64,000 nt of DNA from assembly GCA_033064195.1 (NCBI GenBank), contig JARBJD010000188.1, positions 1 to 64,000 on the forward strand, read 5' to 3'. The position numbers and the translations under genes were made by a program. Positions 1 through 11,135 of this stretch are shown piece after piece; within the stretch, counting starts at the first letter, position 1, and every line of letters begins with the position of its first letter. A model generated the notes under the pieces. It saw nothing but the letters and a program-made list of their open reading frames with translations. It did not search any database and had not been told where the DNA came from. The stretch comes from Blattamonas nauphoetae. Lineage: Eukaryota; Preaxostyla; Oxymonadida.

Positions 1-2808
1 ACCTTGAACTTCAAGATGTGAGGAACGATAGTGCTGAAAGAACCAGATATTGTACTTAGAATCGATGTATCAGACATTCCTCGTTCTGATGTGTTCAGTG
101 AGAATGACATTTGCTTTTCCTGCAACTGGAAATCTGTAAACAGCAACGAGAATGGAGTGGAATGCGATGTTCATTGTCTTCGTATCCATCATAGTTCTCT
201 CCTGATTCTTTGATTGGATTGATTGCATATTTTGAATACTCATTGATATCTCCTGCATCTTATCACTGTTGGGAAACTCTTGGATGTGTTCTCCAATTCT
301 GGTCTGAAGTCATTGAAAGGTTTCTCATCTTTCTCTTTCCTTTCAACGATATTTCTCAAGTCGGTACTTATCTTGAATGGGCGATCCTTCTCTTTGTCAT
401 ACACTGCTTTGATGAATGTTGTCATTTCCTCAACGTTTTCAGATGATTGTGGAAGTACAACTGATATGGTTTTCCATTATCTTCAACCTTCTCGACCTCA
501 TTTTTTGAACATCTTTCGTGCATTTGTCAGACACTCATTGAAGGCAAGTTTGTCTCTTGGATCAGCAAGTAAGATGCATTCATTGTATCCATCAAATGTT
601 TGTACTTTTCTTGATTCCATCTGTTCATTTTTCTTTTGAATTATCTACAGATTCTTCATCCAGTGATCCATCAACTTCTCCTCATTCGATTTCAGTTTCC
701 ACGTCATTTTGAACACTTGCTTTTTCAATTCCTCTTTGTTCACTCTTGGATGTGCTTTCATGTCAACGATGATACTATTGCTATCTTCTACATTCATAAT
801 TACATTGTTATTGTTCTCTTCAAGTTTGAGAATAAAACCATCGATCTGATAGTTGGTAATATTCCTAATTTCTCCTTCAAAGTGGAGATCTAGATTCCTA
901 ATCATTGACAGGAGATATGAACGATGATGTTGGCAGTTTCGAATGCCTGGTTTGTATGTTCGATCGTAACCATGTTCATCCTTGAATTCAAAGGTGGTGT
1001 TTGGTAATAGTTCTCTAATTTTCGTGATGCTGTCTGTGACAAATTTCAGTGTCGCCGTCATTTACTACAAATCAAAACCCGAAAATAGAAAAGTTGAACA
1101 CTTTTTCTGTTTTCTCTGATGGGGCTTTTTCGTTTCATTTAACCATGAATCAAGTCTAATTCTGAACACTTCAGTTCCGCCAATCTCTCGATATGTGAAT
1201 GGAACCAGAACTTTTGTGTACTCACCTACGAGCTCACAATTGTATTTCTTCAGTTCATTTTCGACGAATGATTGAGTGTAGTGTCTACGTTTTGCCAAGT
1301 GGGGTCTGTTTCCTTGATTCCACAACTTTGGTTTTATTCTCCATTCAACTCCCTCATGAACATACGTCACCGGTTCATTCTTTCTGACATACTCAGGGAC
1401 TAGCGAACAGTTCTCTTCTCTCATTGATTCAATTTACGTATTCAGAACATACTCGACGTCTTTCGTTGTACATCTCAGTTGGATTCATTTAATACAAATT
1501 AAAAAGTCAAACCTAAATTTTCGTTCGTGTTTTAATCATTTGAGATCTTTCTTGACTTCAATCCCGTCATCGATGGGTTCGATCAGTCTTGTTTGATCCG
1601 TGAAAGTCCTTCAATGGGACTCGATCCTCTCATCTCATTCCAGACTGCTTCTTACTGTTTCGTTTTGGAGTGTTACGCTTTCTTTTTCTCATTTATTCTC
1701 AATTCTTTTTGACTCTTCATTCTCGTCTTTGATCCTTCACTTTTTCTTCTCCTCTCATTCAGGTACACTAATGTGTTTTATGAACGGTGGTTTCTTTTCT
1801 GACTCATTCATGAAAGGTTTGTTCTCTTTTTGATTCCTTCTTTCATAAAACTCTTTTTGAACTCGATCCGATCAGACCATTGACGACCTTGCAAATCAGG
1901 TCAACAATCGCGTCTTATCTCTCAAATGGATGTCTCTCACTTCACAATTAACTTGTATGTTCTTCTTTTCTATTTATCTCCTTTTAAATTTCATTTATTA
2001 CCTCACACCAACTGATCATCTCACCTCAGGTTCTCTATCACGTCTTACAGTTCGAAAGTGTGTTGTACCGAAGAATTAAGACAGGTCTGATCTTTTTTTT
2101 GAATTATCTTTTCCTAAATAGTCTTTTTTAACCTAGATCTTCAAGTCACTTTTTGTCTTCTTTTTTTCTTCCTCCTCTTCACTCTAGTATTTTCATTCTC
2201 ACTTCATTCTGATTTATTCTTCATTGTCTTTCACTTTTTTCTAAAATTGAAGTTTGACATGAGTTCACGTAATTTTCGATCAACTTTTGGGTGCTCGAAA
2301 TTTCTCGATCGATCGTCGATTTTGATTCAGAAGGTACGCCGCTTTGTTTTACTTTCTATTGACCTTGAATTCACGTTCTCCCTCTTTTGACTTTTTCATT
2401 TCAACTCTTTTCTTTTGATAAAACATTCTCTCGGACCTAATTTTGCTCTTTTTCTGTATTCTCAGTTCTGGTTCTCTACAATGTTTTTTAGTCTGATTAA
2501 TGTGGATCCAAGTCGAGATTAACCGGTATGTTCTCTTTTCAACTTATTCTTCCCTAAAAACAAGTAGTGTCCCAGATAGAAACGGACGGAAATGGAACAT
2601 TCACATTGGGTCCATCGTTGCTGCTTATCGTTCGTTGAATGTTGAGATGAATAACTGAACCTGGTGTGATCACGTTGTCTTATTCATTCACTTTTTACAC
2701 CCCATAGTTCACCTCACATAACAGATCCTCACATCTGAGGTACAGTATGCTGTTTTAAACTTCGAAACGATGTGTCGCTGAACAGTCTTAACGTGTGTCA
2801 TCTCTTAA
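1..2808 (-). mobile_element. Second Polinton, left part only, inverted copy
   Basis: This stretch is the reverse complement of roughly 3.9-7.2 kb, so it is the terminal repeat and first genes of a Polinton facing off the left edge of the window. It carries the same two small genes and the start of the polymerase region as the copy on the right. The two arms are nearly identical and appear to differ mostly in lengths of single-base runs, which points to a very recent duplication, or to read error in one arm. It is a fossil fragment as seen here because the rest lies outside the window. Confidence 0.85.
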
Positions 2809-2810
2809 TA

Positions 2811-3301
2811 CAGTGGGTCCAAAAGCCGGGACTATTCCAAAAGGCGGGACCATATCATTTTCAATTCTCGATTGTCCATATAATCCTATCGAAAAGCCTC
2901 ATTTCATTCTCGTCATGTACAGAAATTGGGCGTGTTCTATATATCTGTTTTGTCAAACATTAAGTTGTTTTGATGGCAGGAATCTAAGACGAGACAAAAT
3001 GAGTGAAAATTGAGACGAGCCCATGATTCATGAAAGGAACAAAAAAAAGCAGAACTCCACACCGACGAGATATCGAACGAGAGCTCGGGAAACGGGAATA
3101 TTTCGGCTTATCGCGGGCTGAAAAGGTCATTCGAATCGAGAAAGCGCTGAATCTCAAGAAGGGTGTAGTGAACAGAGTGGTGGGTGCTGGGCGCAGTTCA
3201 GTTTGGCGAGCAAGGAAAGCGGCTGCAAAACCACGGGATATAGGCGTCACAGTGCGTCCGAACCGACTTCGCAAGACTCAAAGAGATGATTTGCTGAATA
3301 C
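2811..3301 (+). mobile_element. Tc1-like transposon, 5' part, inserted in Polinton terminal repeat
   Basis: The element starts with CAGTGGGTCCAAAAGCC directly after a TA. The right terminal repeat of the Polinton has the same TA (20,859-20,860) but continues with unrelated sequence, so this is an insertion at a TA as Tc1/mariner elements make. Only the first ~490 bp are present; the sequence then switches to an inverted piece of the Polinton polymerase. It encodes the N-terminal DNA-binding region of a transposase. A mirror copy follows at 3,894-4,375. Confidence 0.8.
3030..3301 (+). pseudogene. Tc1-like transposase, N-terminal DNA-binding part
   Basis: The frame starts MKGTKKSRTPHRRDIERE and continues with a basic, helical region. 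A first helix-turn-helix lies around residues 35-65 (recognition helix near SSVWRARKA). A second module around residues 68-88 (RPNRLRKTQRDDLL) resembles the GRPRKLT-type second helix-turn-helix of Tc1/mariner transposases. The catalytic DDE domain is absent because the element is cut off. Related copies lie at 3,894-4,156 (minus), 10,453-10,650 and 22,900-23,020, so this is a multi-copy family in this genome. Binding of the element ends is inferred from the family. Confidence 0.7.
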
Positions 3302-3893
3302 TATCCGTATAAGGGCGGGTTTAGGAAGAATGGCTGCTTATGCAGCCACTGTAATCGGCACTTGTAATGTTGGTTTTCTTCAATGACACTCCTTTGATCT
3401 TGCATCTCTCATCGAGCGAGTAACACTCGGATGCAAGACAGATCATCTGTTCACCTTCCTTCTCAATTGCTAATCCAAACAGCTTCTTCTCATCATCAAC
3501 TCCTTTTTCAGGATTGGGAAACCATTCATATCTGTGAGCATCATAGAATTCTTTGTTAGCAATCACGTAATCAAATTGTTGATGAATACCTGCGTTTGGA
3601 TCTCCACGAATTGCCCAATAGGCAGAGTCAGTATCTCCCTCACAGAAATGAATCTTGTTCATGTCGAGGCATTTGTACATGAAAGTGCAAATGAAATTCA
3701 GATACCAGAACTTGGCATTGTCGAGTGTGAAAACCGCTTCTTGCAGACATGTCTTGCATGATGCTTTCTCTCGATCTTCAATCACAATGTAGTTGTCCTC
3801 GTTGATCTCTCTTGTCGCCACAAATCCTTTCATCATCTGCTTCAAGTATGTTCTCTTCTCATTGCAGATGGTGATTGAGTTGTATTTCTCAGC
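3302..3893 (-). other. Inverted piece of the Polinton polymerase at the palindrome centre
   Basis: The sequence matches the reverse complement of about 9,745-10,338, that is the last part of the polymerase region plus the first ~48 bp of the Tc1-like element inserted after it. It forms the unpaired centre between the two ~3.3-kb arms. Because it includes the Tc1-like end, the rearrangement happened after that insertion. Confidence 0.85.
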
Positions 3894-4375
3894 AAATCAT
3901 CTCTTTGAGTCTTGCGAAGTCGGTTCGGACGCACTGTGACGCCTATATCCCGTGGTTTTGCAGCCGCTTTCCTTGCTCGCCAAACTGAACTGCGCCCAGC
4001 ACCCACCACTCTGTTCACTACACCCTTCTTGAGATTCAGCGCTTTCTCGATTCGAATGACCTTTTCAGCCCGCGATAAGCCGAAATATTCCCGTTTCCCG
4101 AGCTCTCGTTCGATATCTCGTCGGTGTGGAGTTCTGCTTTTTTTTGTTCCTTTCATGAATCATGGGCTCGTCTCAATTTTCACTCATTTTGTCTCGTCTT
4201 AGATTCCTGCCATCAAAACAACTTAATGTTTGACAAAACAGATATATAGAACACGCCCAATTTCTGTACATGACGAGAATGAAATGAGGCTTTTCGATAG
4301 GATTATATGGACAATCGAGAATTGAAAATGATATGGTCCCGCCTTTTGGAATAGTCCCGGCTTTTGGACCCACTG
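3894..4375 (-). mobile_element. Tc1-like transposon, 5' part, mirror copy
   Basis: Reverse complement of 2,811-3,297. It ends at CACTG followed by TA at 4,376-4,377, where the Polinton terminal repeat begins. It contains the same N-terminal transposase frame (minus strand, start at 4,156) and lacks the catalytic domain. Confidence 0.8.
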
Positions 4376-5850
4376 TATTAAGAGATGACACACGTTAAGA
4401 CTGTTCAGCGACACATCGTTTCGAAGTTTAAAACAGCATACTGTACCTCAGATGTGAGGATCTGTTATGTGAGGTGAACTATGGGGTGTAAAAAAGTGAA
4501 TGAATAAGACAACGTGATCACACCAGGTTCAGTTATTCATCTCAACATTCAACGAACGATAAGCAGCAACGATGGACCCAATGTGAATGTTCCATTTCCG
4601 TCCGTTTCTATCTGGGACACTACTTGTTTTTAGGGAAGAATAAGTTGAAAAGAGAACATACCGGTTAATCTCGACTTGGATCCACATTAATCAGACTAAA
4701 AAACATTGTAGAGAACCAGAACTGAGAATACAGAAAAAGAGCAAAATTAGGTCCGAGAGAATGTTTTATCAAAAGAAAAGAGTTGAAATGAAAAAGTCAA
4801 AAGAGGGAGAACGTGAATTCAAGGTCAATAGAAAGTAAAACAAAGCGGCGTACCTTCTGAATCAAAATCGACGATCGATCGAGAAATTTCGAGCACCCAA
4901 AAGTTGATCGAAAATTACGTGAACTCATGTCAAACTTCAATTTTAGAAAAAAGTGAAAGACAATGAAGAATAAATCAGAATGAAGTGAGAATGAAAATAC
5001 TAGAGTGAAGAGGAGGAAGAAAAAAAGAAGACAAAAAGTGACTTGAAGATCTAGGTTAAAAAAGACTATTTAGGAAAAGATAATTCAAAAAAAAGATCAG
5101 ACCTGTCTTAATTCTTCGGTACAACACACTTTCGAACTGTAAGACGTGATAGAGAACCTGAGGTGAGATGATCAGTTGGTGTGAGGTAATAAATGAAATT
5201 TAAAAGGAGATAAATAGAAAAGAAGAACATACAAGTTAATTGTGAAGTGAGAGACATCCATTTGAGAGATAAGACGCGATTGTTGACCTGATTTGCAAGG
5301 TCGTCAATGGTCTGATCGGATCGAGTTCAAAAAAGAGTTTTATGAAAGAAGGAATCAAAAAAGAGAACAAACCTTTCATGAATGAGTCAGAAAAGAAACC
5401 ACCGTTCATAAAACACATTAGTGTACCTGAATGAGAGGAGAAGAAAAAAGTGAAGGATCAAAGACGAGAATGAAGAGTCAAAAAAGAATTGAGAATAAAT
5501 GAGAAAAAAGAAAGCGTAACACTCCAAAACGAAACAGTAAGAAGCAGTCTGGAATGAGATGAGAGGATCGAGTCCCATTGAAGGACTTTCACGGATCAAA
5601 CAAGACTGATCGAACCCATCGATGACGGGATTGAAGTCAAGAAAGATCTCAAATGATTAAAACACGAACGAAAATTTAGGTTTGACTTTTTTAATTTGTA
5701 TTAAATGAATCCAACTGAGATGTACAACGAAAGACGTCGAGTATGTTCTGAATACGTGTAAATTGAATCAATGAGAGAAGAGAACTGTTCGCTAGTCCCT
5801 GAGTATGTCAGAAAGAATGAACCGGTGACGTATGTTCATGAGGGAGTTGA
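4376..5850 (-). repeat. Polinton left terminal inverted repeat
   Basis: Reverse complement of about 18,621-20,860 on the right once the MITE there is removed, and of about 1,355-2,808 in the second copy. It reaches inward into the first codons of the first small gene, so both ends of the element carry the start of that gene. The repeat holds several degenerate modules with T-rich stretches between them. Confidence 0.85.
5684..5707 (+). promoter_or_regulatory. T-rich start-proximal motif, early-gene type (copy 1)
   Basis: A run of Ts followed by ATTTGTATTAAATG ends in an ATG. The same 21-base word with two changes stands before the 138-residue gene at 6,137. The short frame starting at this ATG has only about 18 codons. 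A promoter or leader role is inferred from recurrence and position only. Confidence 0.4.
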
Positions 5851-6133
5851 ATGGAGAATAAAACCAAAGTTGTGGAATCAAGGAAACAGACCCCACTTGG
5901 CAAAACGTAGACACTACACTCAATCATTCGTCGAAAATGAACTGAAGAAATACAATTGTGAGCTCGTAGGTGAGTACACAAAAGTTCTGGTTCCATTCAC
6001 ATATCGAGAGATTGGCGGAACTGAAGTGTTCAGAATTAGACTTGATTCATGGTTAAATGAAACGAAAAAGCCCCATCAGAGAAAACAGAAAAAAGTGTTC
6101 AACTTTTCTATTTTCGGGTTTTTTGATTTGTAG
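5771..6133 (+). CDS. Small Polinton protein of unknown function (about 120 aa)
   Basis: The frame begins MREENCSLVPEYVRKNEPV and is basic throughout, rich in Lys, Arg and Tyr. I recognise no catalytic motif. It is the first gene inside the left terminal repeat, and its first ~27 codons are repeated in mirror orientation at 18,621-18,697. It is also present in the second Polinton copy at 1,065-1,424. It may be a regulatory or DNA-binding accessory protein, but only its place and charge suggest that. Confidence 0.5.
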   Translation: MREENCSLVPEYVRKNEPVTYVHEGVEWRIKPKLWNQGNRPHLAKRRHYTQSFVENELKKYNCELVGEYTKVLVPFTYREIGGTEVFRIRLDSWLNETKKPHQRKQKKVFNFSIFGFFDL

Positions 6134-6136
6134 TAA
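6116..6136 (+). promoter_or_regulatory. T-rich start-proximal motif, early-gene type (copy 2)
   Basis: TTTTTTGATTTGTAGTAA sits directly against the ATG of the next gene. It is nearly identical to the word ending at 5,707. The function is inferred from the repetition. Confidence 0.4.
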
Positions 6137-6553
6137 ATGACGGCGACACTGAAATTTGTCACAGACAGCATCACGAAAATTAGAGAACTATTACCAAACA
6201 CCACCTTTGAATTCAAGGATGAACATGGTTACGATCGAACATACAAACCAGGCATTCGAAACTGCCAACATCATCGTTCATATCTCCTGTCAATGATTAG
6301 GAATCTAGATCTCCACTTTGAAGGAGAAATTAGGAATATTACCAACTATCAGATCGATGGTTTTATTCTCAAACTTGAAGAGAACAATAACAATGTAATT
6401 ATGAATGTAGAGGATAGCAATAGTATCATCGTTGACATGAAAGCACATCCAAGAGTGAACAAAGAGGAATTGAAAAAGCAAGTGTTCAAAATGACGTGGA
6501 AACTGAAATCGAATGAGGAGAAGTTGATGGATCACTGGATGAAGAATCTGTAG
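6137..6553 (+). CDS. Small Polinton protein of unknown function (138 aa)
   Basis: The frame starts MTATLKFVTDSITKIREL and ends EKLMDHWMKNL. It has mixed charge with a possible alpha/beta core and no motif I can name. It follows the previous gene within a few bases and precedes the polymerase region by about 25 bases, in the same direction. An identical product is encoded in the inverted copy at 645-1,061. The start is supported by the T-rich motif directly upstream. Confidence 0.5.
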   Translation: MTATLKFVTDSITKIRELLPNTTFEFKDEHGYDRTYKPGIRNCQHHRSYLLSMIRNLDLHFEGEIRNITNYQIDGFILKLEENNNNVIMNVEDSNSIIVDMKAHPRVNKEELKKQVFKMTWKLKSNEEKLMDHWMKNL

Positions 6554-6577
6554 ATAATTCAAAAGAAAAATGAACAG

Positions 6578-9500
6578 ATGGAATCAAGAAAAGTACAAAC
6601 ATTTGATGGATACAATGAATGCATCTTACTTGCTGATCCAAGAGACAAACTTGCCTTCAATGAGTGTCTGACAAATGCACGAAAGATGTTCAAAAAAAAT
6701 GAGGTCGAGAAGGTTGAAGATAATGGAAAACCATATCAGTTGTACTTCCACAATCATCTGAAAAACGTTGAGGAAATGACAACATTCATCAAAGCAGTGT
6801 ATGACAAAGAGAAGGATCGCCCATTCAAGATAAGTACCGACTTGAGAAATATCGTTGAAAGGAAAGAGAAAGATGAGAAACCTTTCAATGACTTCAGACC
6901 AGAATTGGAGAACACATCCAAGAGTTTCCCAACAGTGATAAGATGTGCAGGAGATATCAATGAGTATTCAAAATATGCAATCAATCCAATCAAAGAATCT
7001 CAGGAGAGAACTATGATGGATACGAAGACAATGAACATCGCATTCCACTCCATTCTCGTTGCTGTTTACAGATTTCCAGTTGCAGGAAAAGCAAATGTCA
7101 TTCTCACTGAACACATCAGAACGAGGAATGTTCGATACATCGATTCTAAGTACAATATCTGGTTCTTTCAAGCACTATCGTTCCTCACACATCTTGAAGT
7201 TCAAGGTAAGAAAAAATATCAATCAATATGAGGAACAGTGAAGCTTACAGATTGTTCGCACAATGGATGAATCTCACACATCTCCAATCTCGACAATTGA
7301 CTCCACATCTTCAGAAGTATCCTGGATTCGATATTGCATGTGACATTGAGAAAGCCATGATTCAATTCAACATCACAGTTCACATTTATGAATACGACGA
7401 AGACAAGAAACGATACTTCCTCAGTCAATCGTACATCAACGACAATGATGATGCAAGAGTTCTTCCCATTCTGATGATTCCACTTACAGCCACACTCGTT
7501 CATGTGATGTTTATTGTAGATCCTGAGAAAATCACTGGATACAAACTCTGCCCATATTGTCAATCAAGAGGATTCCAAGTGAAGAATAAAAACTTCAGTA
7601 GAGATTTTGAGAAGCATCTCAGAGAGTGCAAAGAACTTGATGGAAAACATGTGAAGAAGATCTCCCTTGATAAGACACCAAGACCATATGTTCCACACAT
7701 CCTCAACAACAGAACGTTTGAGTTTCTGATGGCACACAAGAGACAAGACGAATTCAAACCAACACAATACTACATCACATACGATTTCGAAACCATGGAA
7801 GATCTCATTCTTGACAACTTATTCTCTGATGACAACACACAATTAATCTCACACTTGAAGCCTCTCTCAGTTGCATCAGCAATCAAAACAAAATCAGGAG
7901 TGAAGTCAATCTACTTTGACCTTCGAGATGGAAAAGACTTTGTGAAGCAATGGATTCGAGAACTTTTCAAATATGCTGAGACAGTACGAGATGACAACAT
8001 GTATGCAGATCCAGAAATACCTTCACAAAATGAAGTCAGTGTTATTGGATTCAACAGTTCCAGATTTGACATCAATCTCATCTTCCATGATCTCGTTGAC
8101 AAGGATTGGAAAGTCGTGAGCTTCCTTGGATCCACGACGAAGTACAAGCAGGTATTGATCAGACACGAGAAAACACAACAGGTACTTCGATTCATTGAAA
8201 TGATGTCGTCCACTGGACCAATGACTTTGGATAATGCAGTGAAGGCTTTTGGAGGAAATACCACTCTTCAGAAATCATTCTTTGCCGACGAGGCATTCGA
8301 TTCATCGGACTACGATGCAGTGTTGAGCAAACCAGAACCTTTCTCCAAATATCAATTCTATTCCAGTCTGAACAATAGTGAAATGTCCGATCGTGATTAC
8401 CAATTGAACCTTGATGATTGGAACATTCAAGGATTCAAGAACCGATGGGACTATCTAAAATTCTACAACATCAGAGATGTCGAGTGCATGATCGCACCAC
8501 TTGACAATCTCATTGCTCTGAACTTCCAATACAAAGTGGATATGTTACACAATCTCTCACTGTCAGCTAATGCTTCTGCAATCAAATATGCATGCGCAGA
8601 CAAGGACTTTGATATTGATGCTGACTACAACGAATATGACGAATCTGGTGAAATACAAATCATCAAACAGTACTGGAAGGACAGGGTTGGATCGTACATT
8701 TATCAAGACCAGAATGCACATCGCAGTACTGACAAACATGTCACTGAAGCGGATTTCGATAGGTTTGTTCAACAGTGCAAGAGAGTATGCTACATCTGCA
8801 AATGTCACTTCTCACAAGCAGTCAAACCAACGTGAGACAGAATCGACAATTTGAAAGAACATTCAAAAGAGAACGTGAAGATCTGCTGTGATTATTGCAA
8901 CACCTACAAGTCAGACAAAGATAAGCATCTCACAAGATTGAGAATTCAACTGAAGAAATACTGTATCTGGAAATCACTTCCGATGACTCTGACACACGAG
9001 CAAACATATCACAAGTTGAGAGCAGCAGTGACTGGTGGATTATCGAATGTTCAACACAGACAGAACATCAAAGACGTGACTCCAATCAATCACTTCACTT
9101 ATGATGACGGAAAAGTCATTTTCGCCGATACAGAACTCATCATGACTCATGTCTGTGGTGTTGATTTCAATTCACTTTATCCAAGTGCTTTCTCATCAAT
9201 CAAGAACAAGGACAATCCATACACTAAACACAGAATGTATATGCCAGGAAGATGTTTGTACACTGCAACAGGAGATAAAGAATGTCGTGAGATCATTGAG
9301 AACAAGAATCAGAAGACACTGTTCGTTGCAGAACTGAAAGGACACATCGACGAAAAGTACATCAATAAGTTCATAAACTTCCCACCAATCTTCAGAAACA
9401 TTGTGGTCAATACAACAGAAGAAAACATTGGAGAGAAGACATACTCGTTGATGAAGAAGCATGGATTGAAGACTGATGATAAGCAAAGGAAATTGACACA

Positions 9501-10288
9501 ACTCTTGAGCACTCACAATCAGTATATGTTCTTTTCGACATACTATCTGTGGTTCCTCATCGACTATTGCCACTTCATTGTGGACGACATTAAGAGTGTG
9601 ATGGTATTCTCGAGACACGCTGGATTTGAACCATTTGTGACATCATTCATGAATGACAGAATAGAAGCAATGAAGGTTGGAAACAAGGGAAAAGAGCAAT
9701 TCTGTAAGACGAATTTGAATGGAAGTTACGGATACGATGGAATGAACACTGAGAAATACAACTCAATCACCATCTGCAATGAGAAGAGAACATACTTGAA
9801 GCAGATGATGAAAGGATTTGTGGCGACAAGAGAGATCAACGAGGACAACTACATTGTGATTGAAGATCGAGAGAAAGCATCATGCAAGACATGTCTGCAA
9901 GAAGCGGTTTTCACACTCGACAATGCCAAGTTCTGGTATCTGAATTTCATTTGCACTTTCATGTACAAATGCCTCGACATGAACAAGATTCATTTCTGTG
10001 AGGGAGATACTGACTCTGCCTATTGGGCAATTCGTGGAGATCCAAACGCAGGTATTCATCAACAATTTGATTACGTGATTGCTAACAAAGAATTCTATGA
10101 TGCTCACAGATATGAATGGTTTCCCAATCCTGAAAAAGGAGTTGATGATGAGAAGAAGCTGTTTGGATTAGCAATTGAGAAGGAAGGTGAACAGATGATC
10201 TGTCTTGCATCCGAGTGTTACTCGCTCGATGAGAGATGCAAGATCAAAGGAGTGTCATTGAAGAAAACCAACATTACAAGTGCCGATT
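6578..10288 (+). pseudogene. Protein-primed family B DNA polymerase (Polinton pPolB), broken
   Basis: This is the hallmark replication enzyme of Polintons. The N-terminal part has a zinc-finger-like region (CPYC...H...C) as in the family. An exonuclease-type segment follows: YDFETME, then FNSSRFDIN, then YNIRD. The polymerase palm shows the A motif DFNSLYPS, the B motif KTNLNGSYG and the C motif EGDTDS. Between the domains is a CxxC/CxxCN finger typical of Polinton polymerases. The gene is broken in a few places and its end is displaced by a Tc1-like insertion. A piece of its 3' part is duplicated inverted at 3,302-3,893. Confidence 0.9.
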
Positions 10289-10289
10289 A

Positions 10290-10760
10290 CAGTGGCTGCA
10301 TAAGCAGCCATTCTTCCTAAACCCGCCCTTATACGGATAGATTCTGCAGAAATTGAGTGTTTTTCTTGTTTTTGATTCTCACTTCAATCTTGCTAATTTG
10401 ATAAGAAATCAATTTCTGTGCATCGTCACTGAAGCAAGAAAGAGTCGTTCGAGTGGAGAAGAATCTCAGACTCAAGAAAGGTATCGTCAATCGCGTTGCC
10501 AAAGTTGATTCCAGTGCTGTCAAGAGGGCAAGAAGAACTATTGCACAAAATCGCGACTGTGGAGTGAATGGACGCCCATGTCGCCTGAACAAGTCTCTCC
10601 GATCGGATCTCTTCAGCCAATTTCAGAAACAGAAATCCGATCGAGGAACGGTGAAACTCCCAGTTCTCCAGAAGGAAGGATCTCGTTCTTTTCTGTTTTG
10701 ATTCATTTTCCAGGCGGAGAAGATTTTTCGACGGAGCTAATAATATCTAAACCGGCTATG
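10290..10760 (+). mobile_element. Tc1-like transposon end and transposase N-terminus, inserted after pPolB
   Basis: CAGTGGCTGCATAAGCAGCC begins right after a TA at 10,288-10,289 inside the polymerase region, the signature of a Tc1/mariner insertion. From 10,453 a frame (RLKKGIVNRVAKVDSSAVKR...) aligns with the DNA-binding part of the transposase at 3,030, with about half the residues alike. It is followed by a pyrimidine-rich stretch ending TTTTCCAG, which may be an intron end; a similar arrangement is at 22,990-23,040. The other end of this element was not found. Confidence 0.6.
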
Positions 10761-11130
10761 ATAGAAACCAAAAAGATCTCATGCTGAAATCCAACAACTG
10801 TCAGGACCTGATAGTTGTGGAGAACGAGGACTGTCTGTCATACCCATCATAAAGTCAAATCAGCACGCATTCTTATCAAATCTTGTTTTCTAGTTAAATG
10901 AATCGTGATTGTCGGGGATTACGCCTCATATAGCTATTGCTGATCAATTTTGACACCTTAACTCAAAGATCCATTGGATTAATATTTCATGACATTTCTA
11001 CACGGGATCCTTGATCTCTGTATCTCAATTCTGCACAATACGTTAGGTCTTGCAGTTAATGGAACAGTCACTGATGACAGACAGCTGACGCAGGTCTTCG
11101 GGGTGATCAAAATGATCTCGACGATTTAGC
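10761..11130. other. Gene-free stretch, nothing recognised
   Basis: There is no convincing frame on either strand. A short hairpin-like repeat of CAACAACTGTCAGG/CCTGATAGTTGTGG lies at about 10,794-10,825. Confidence 0.5.
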
Positions 11131-11135
11131 CGTCC

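Noticed and set aside
1-7207. Inverted arms as the true terminal repeats of one giant element
   Set aside because: The arms include the Polinton terminal repeat plus inner genes, and the centre is a polymerase piece between Tc1-like halves, so this is a duplication of an end, not an element boundary.
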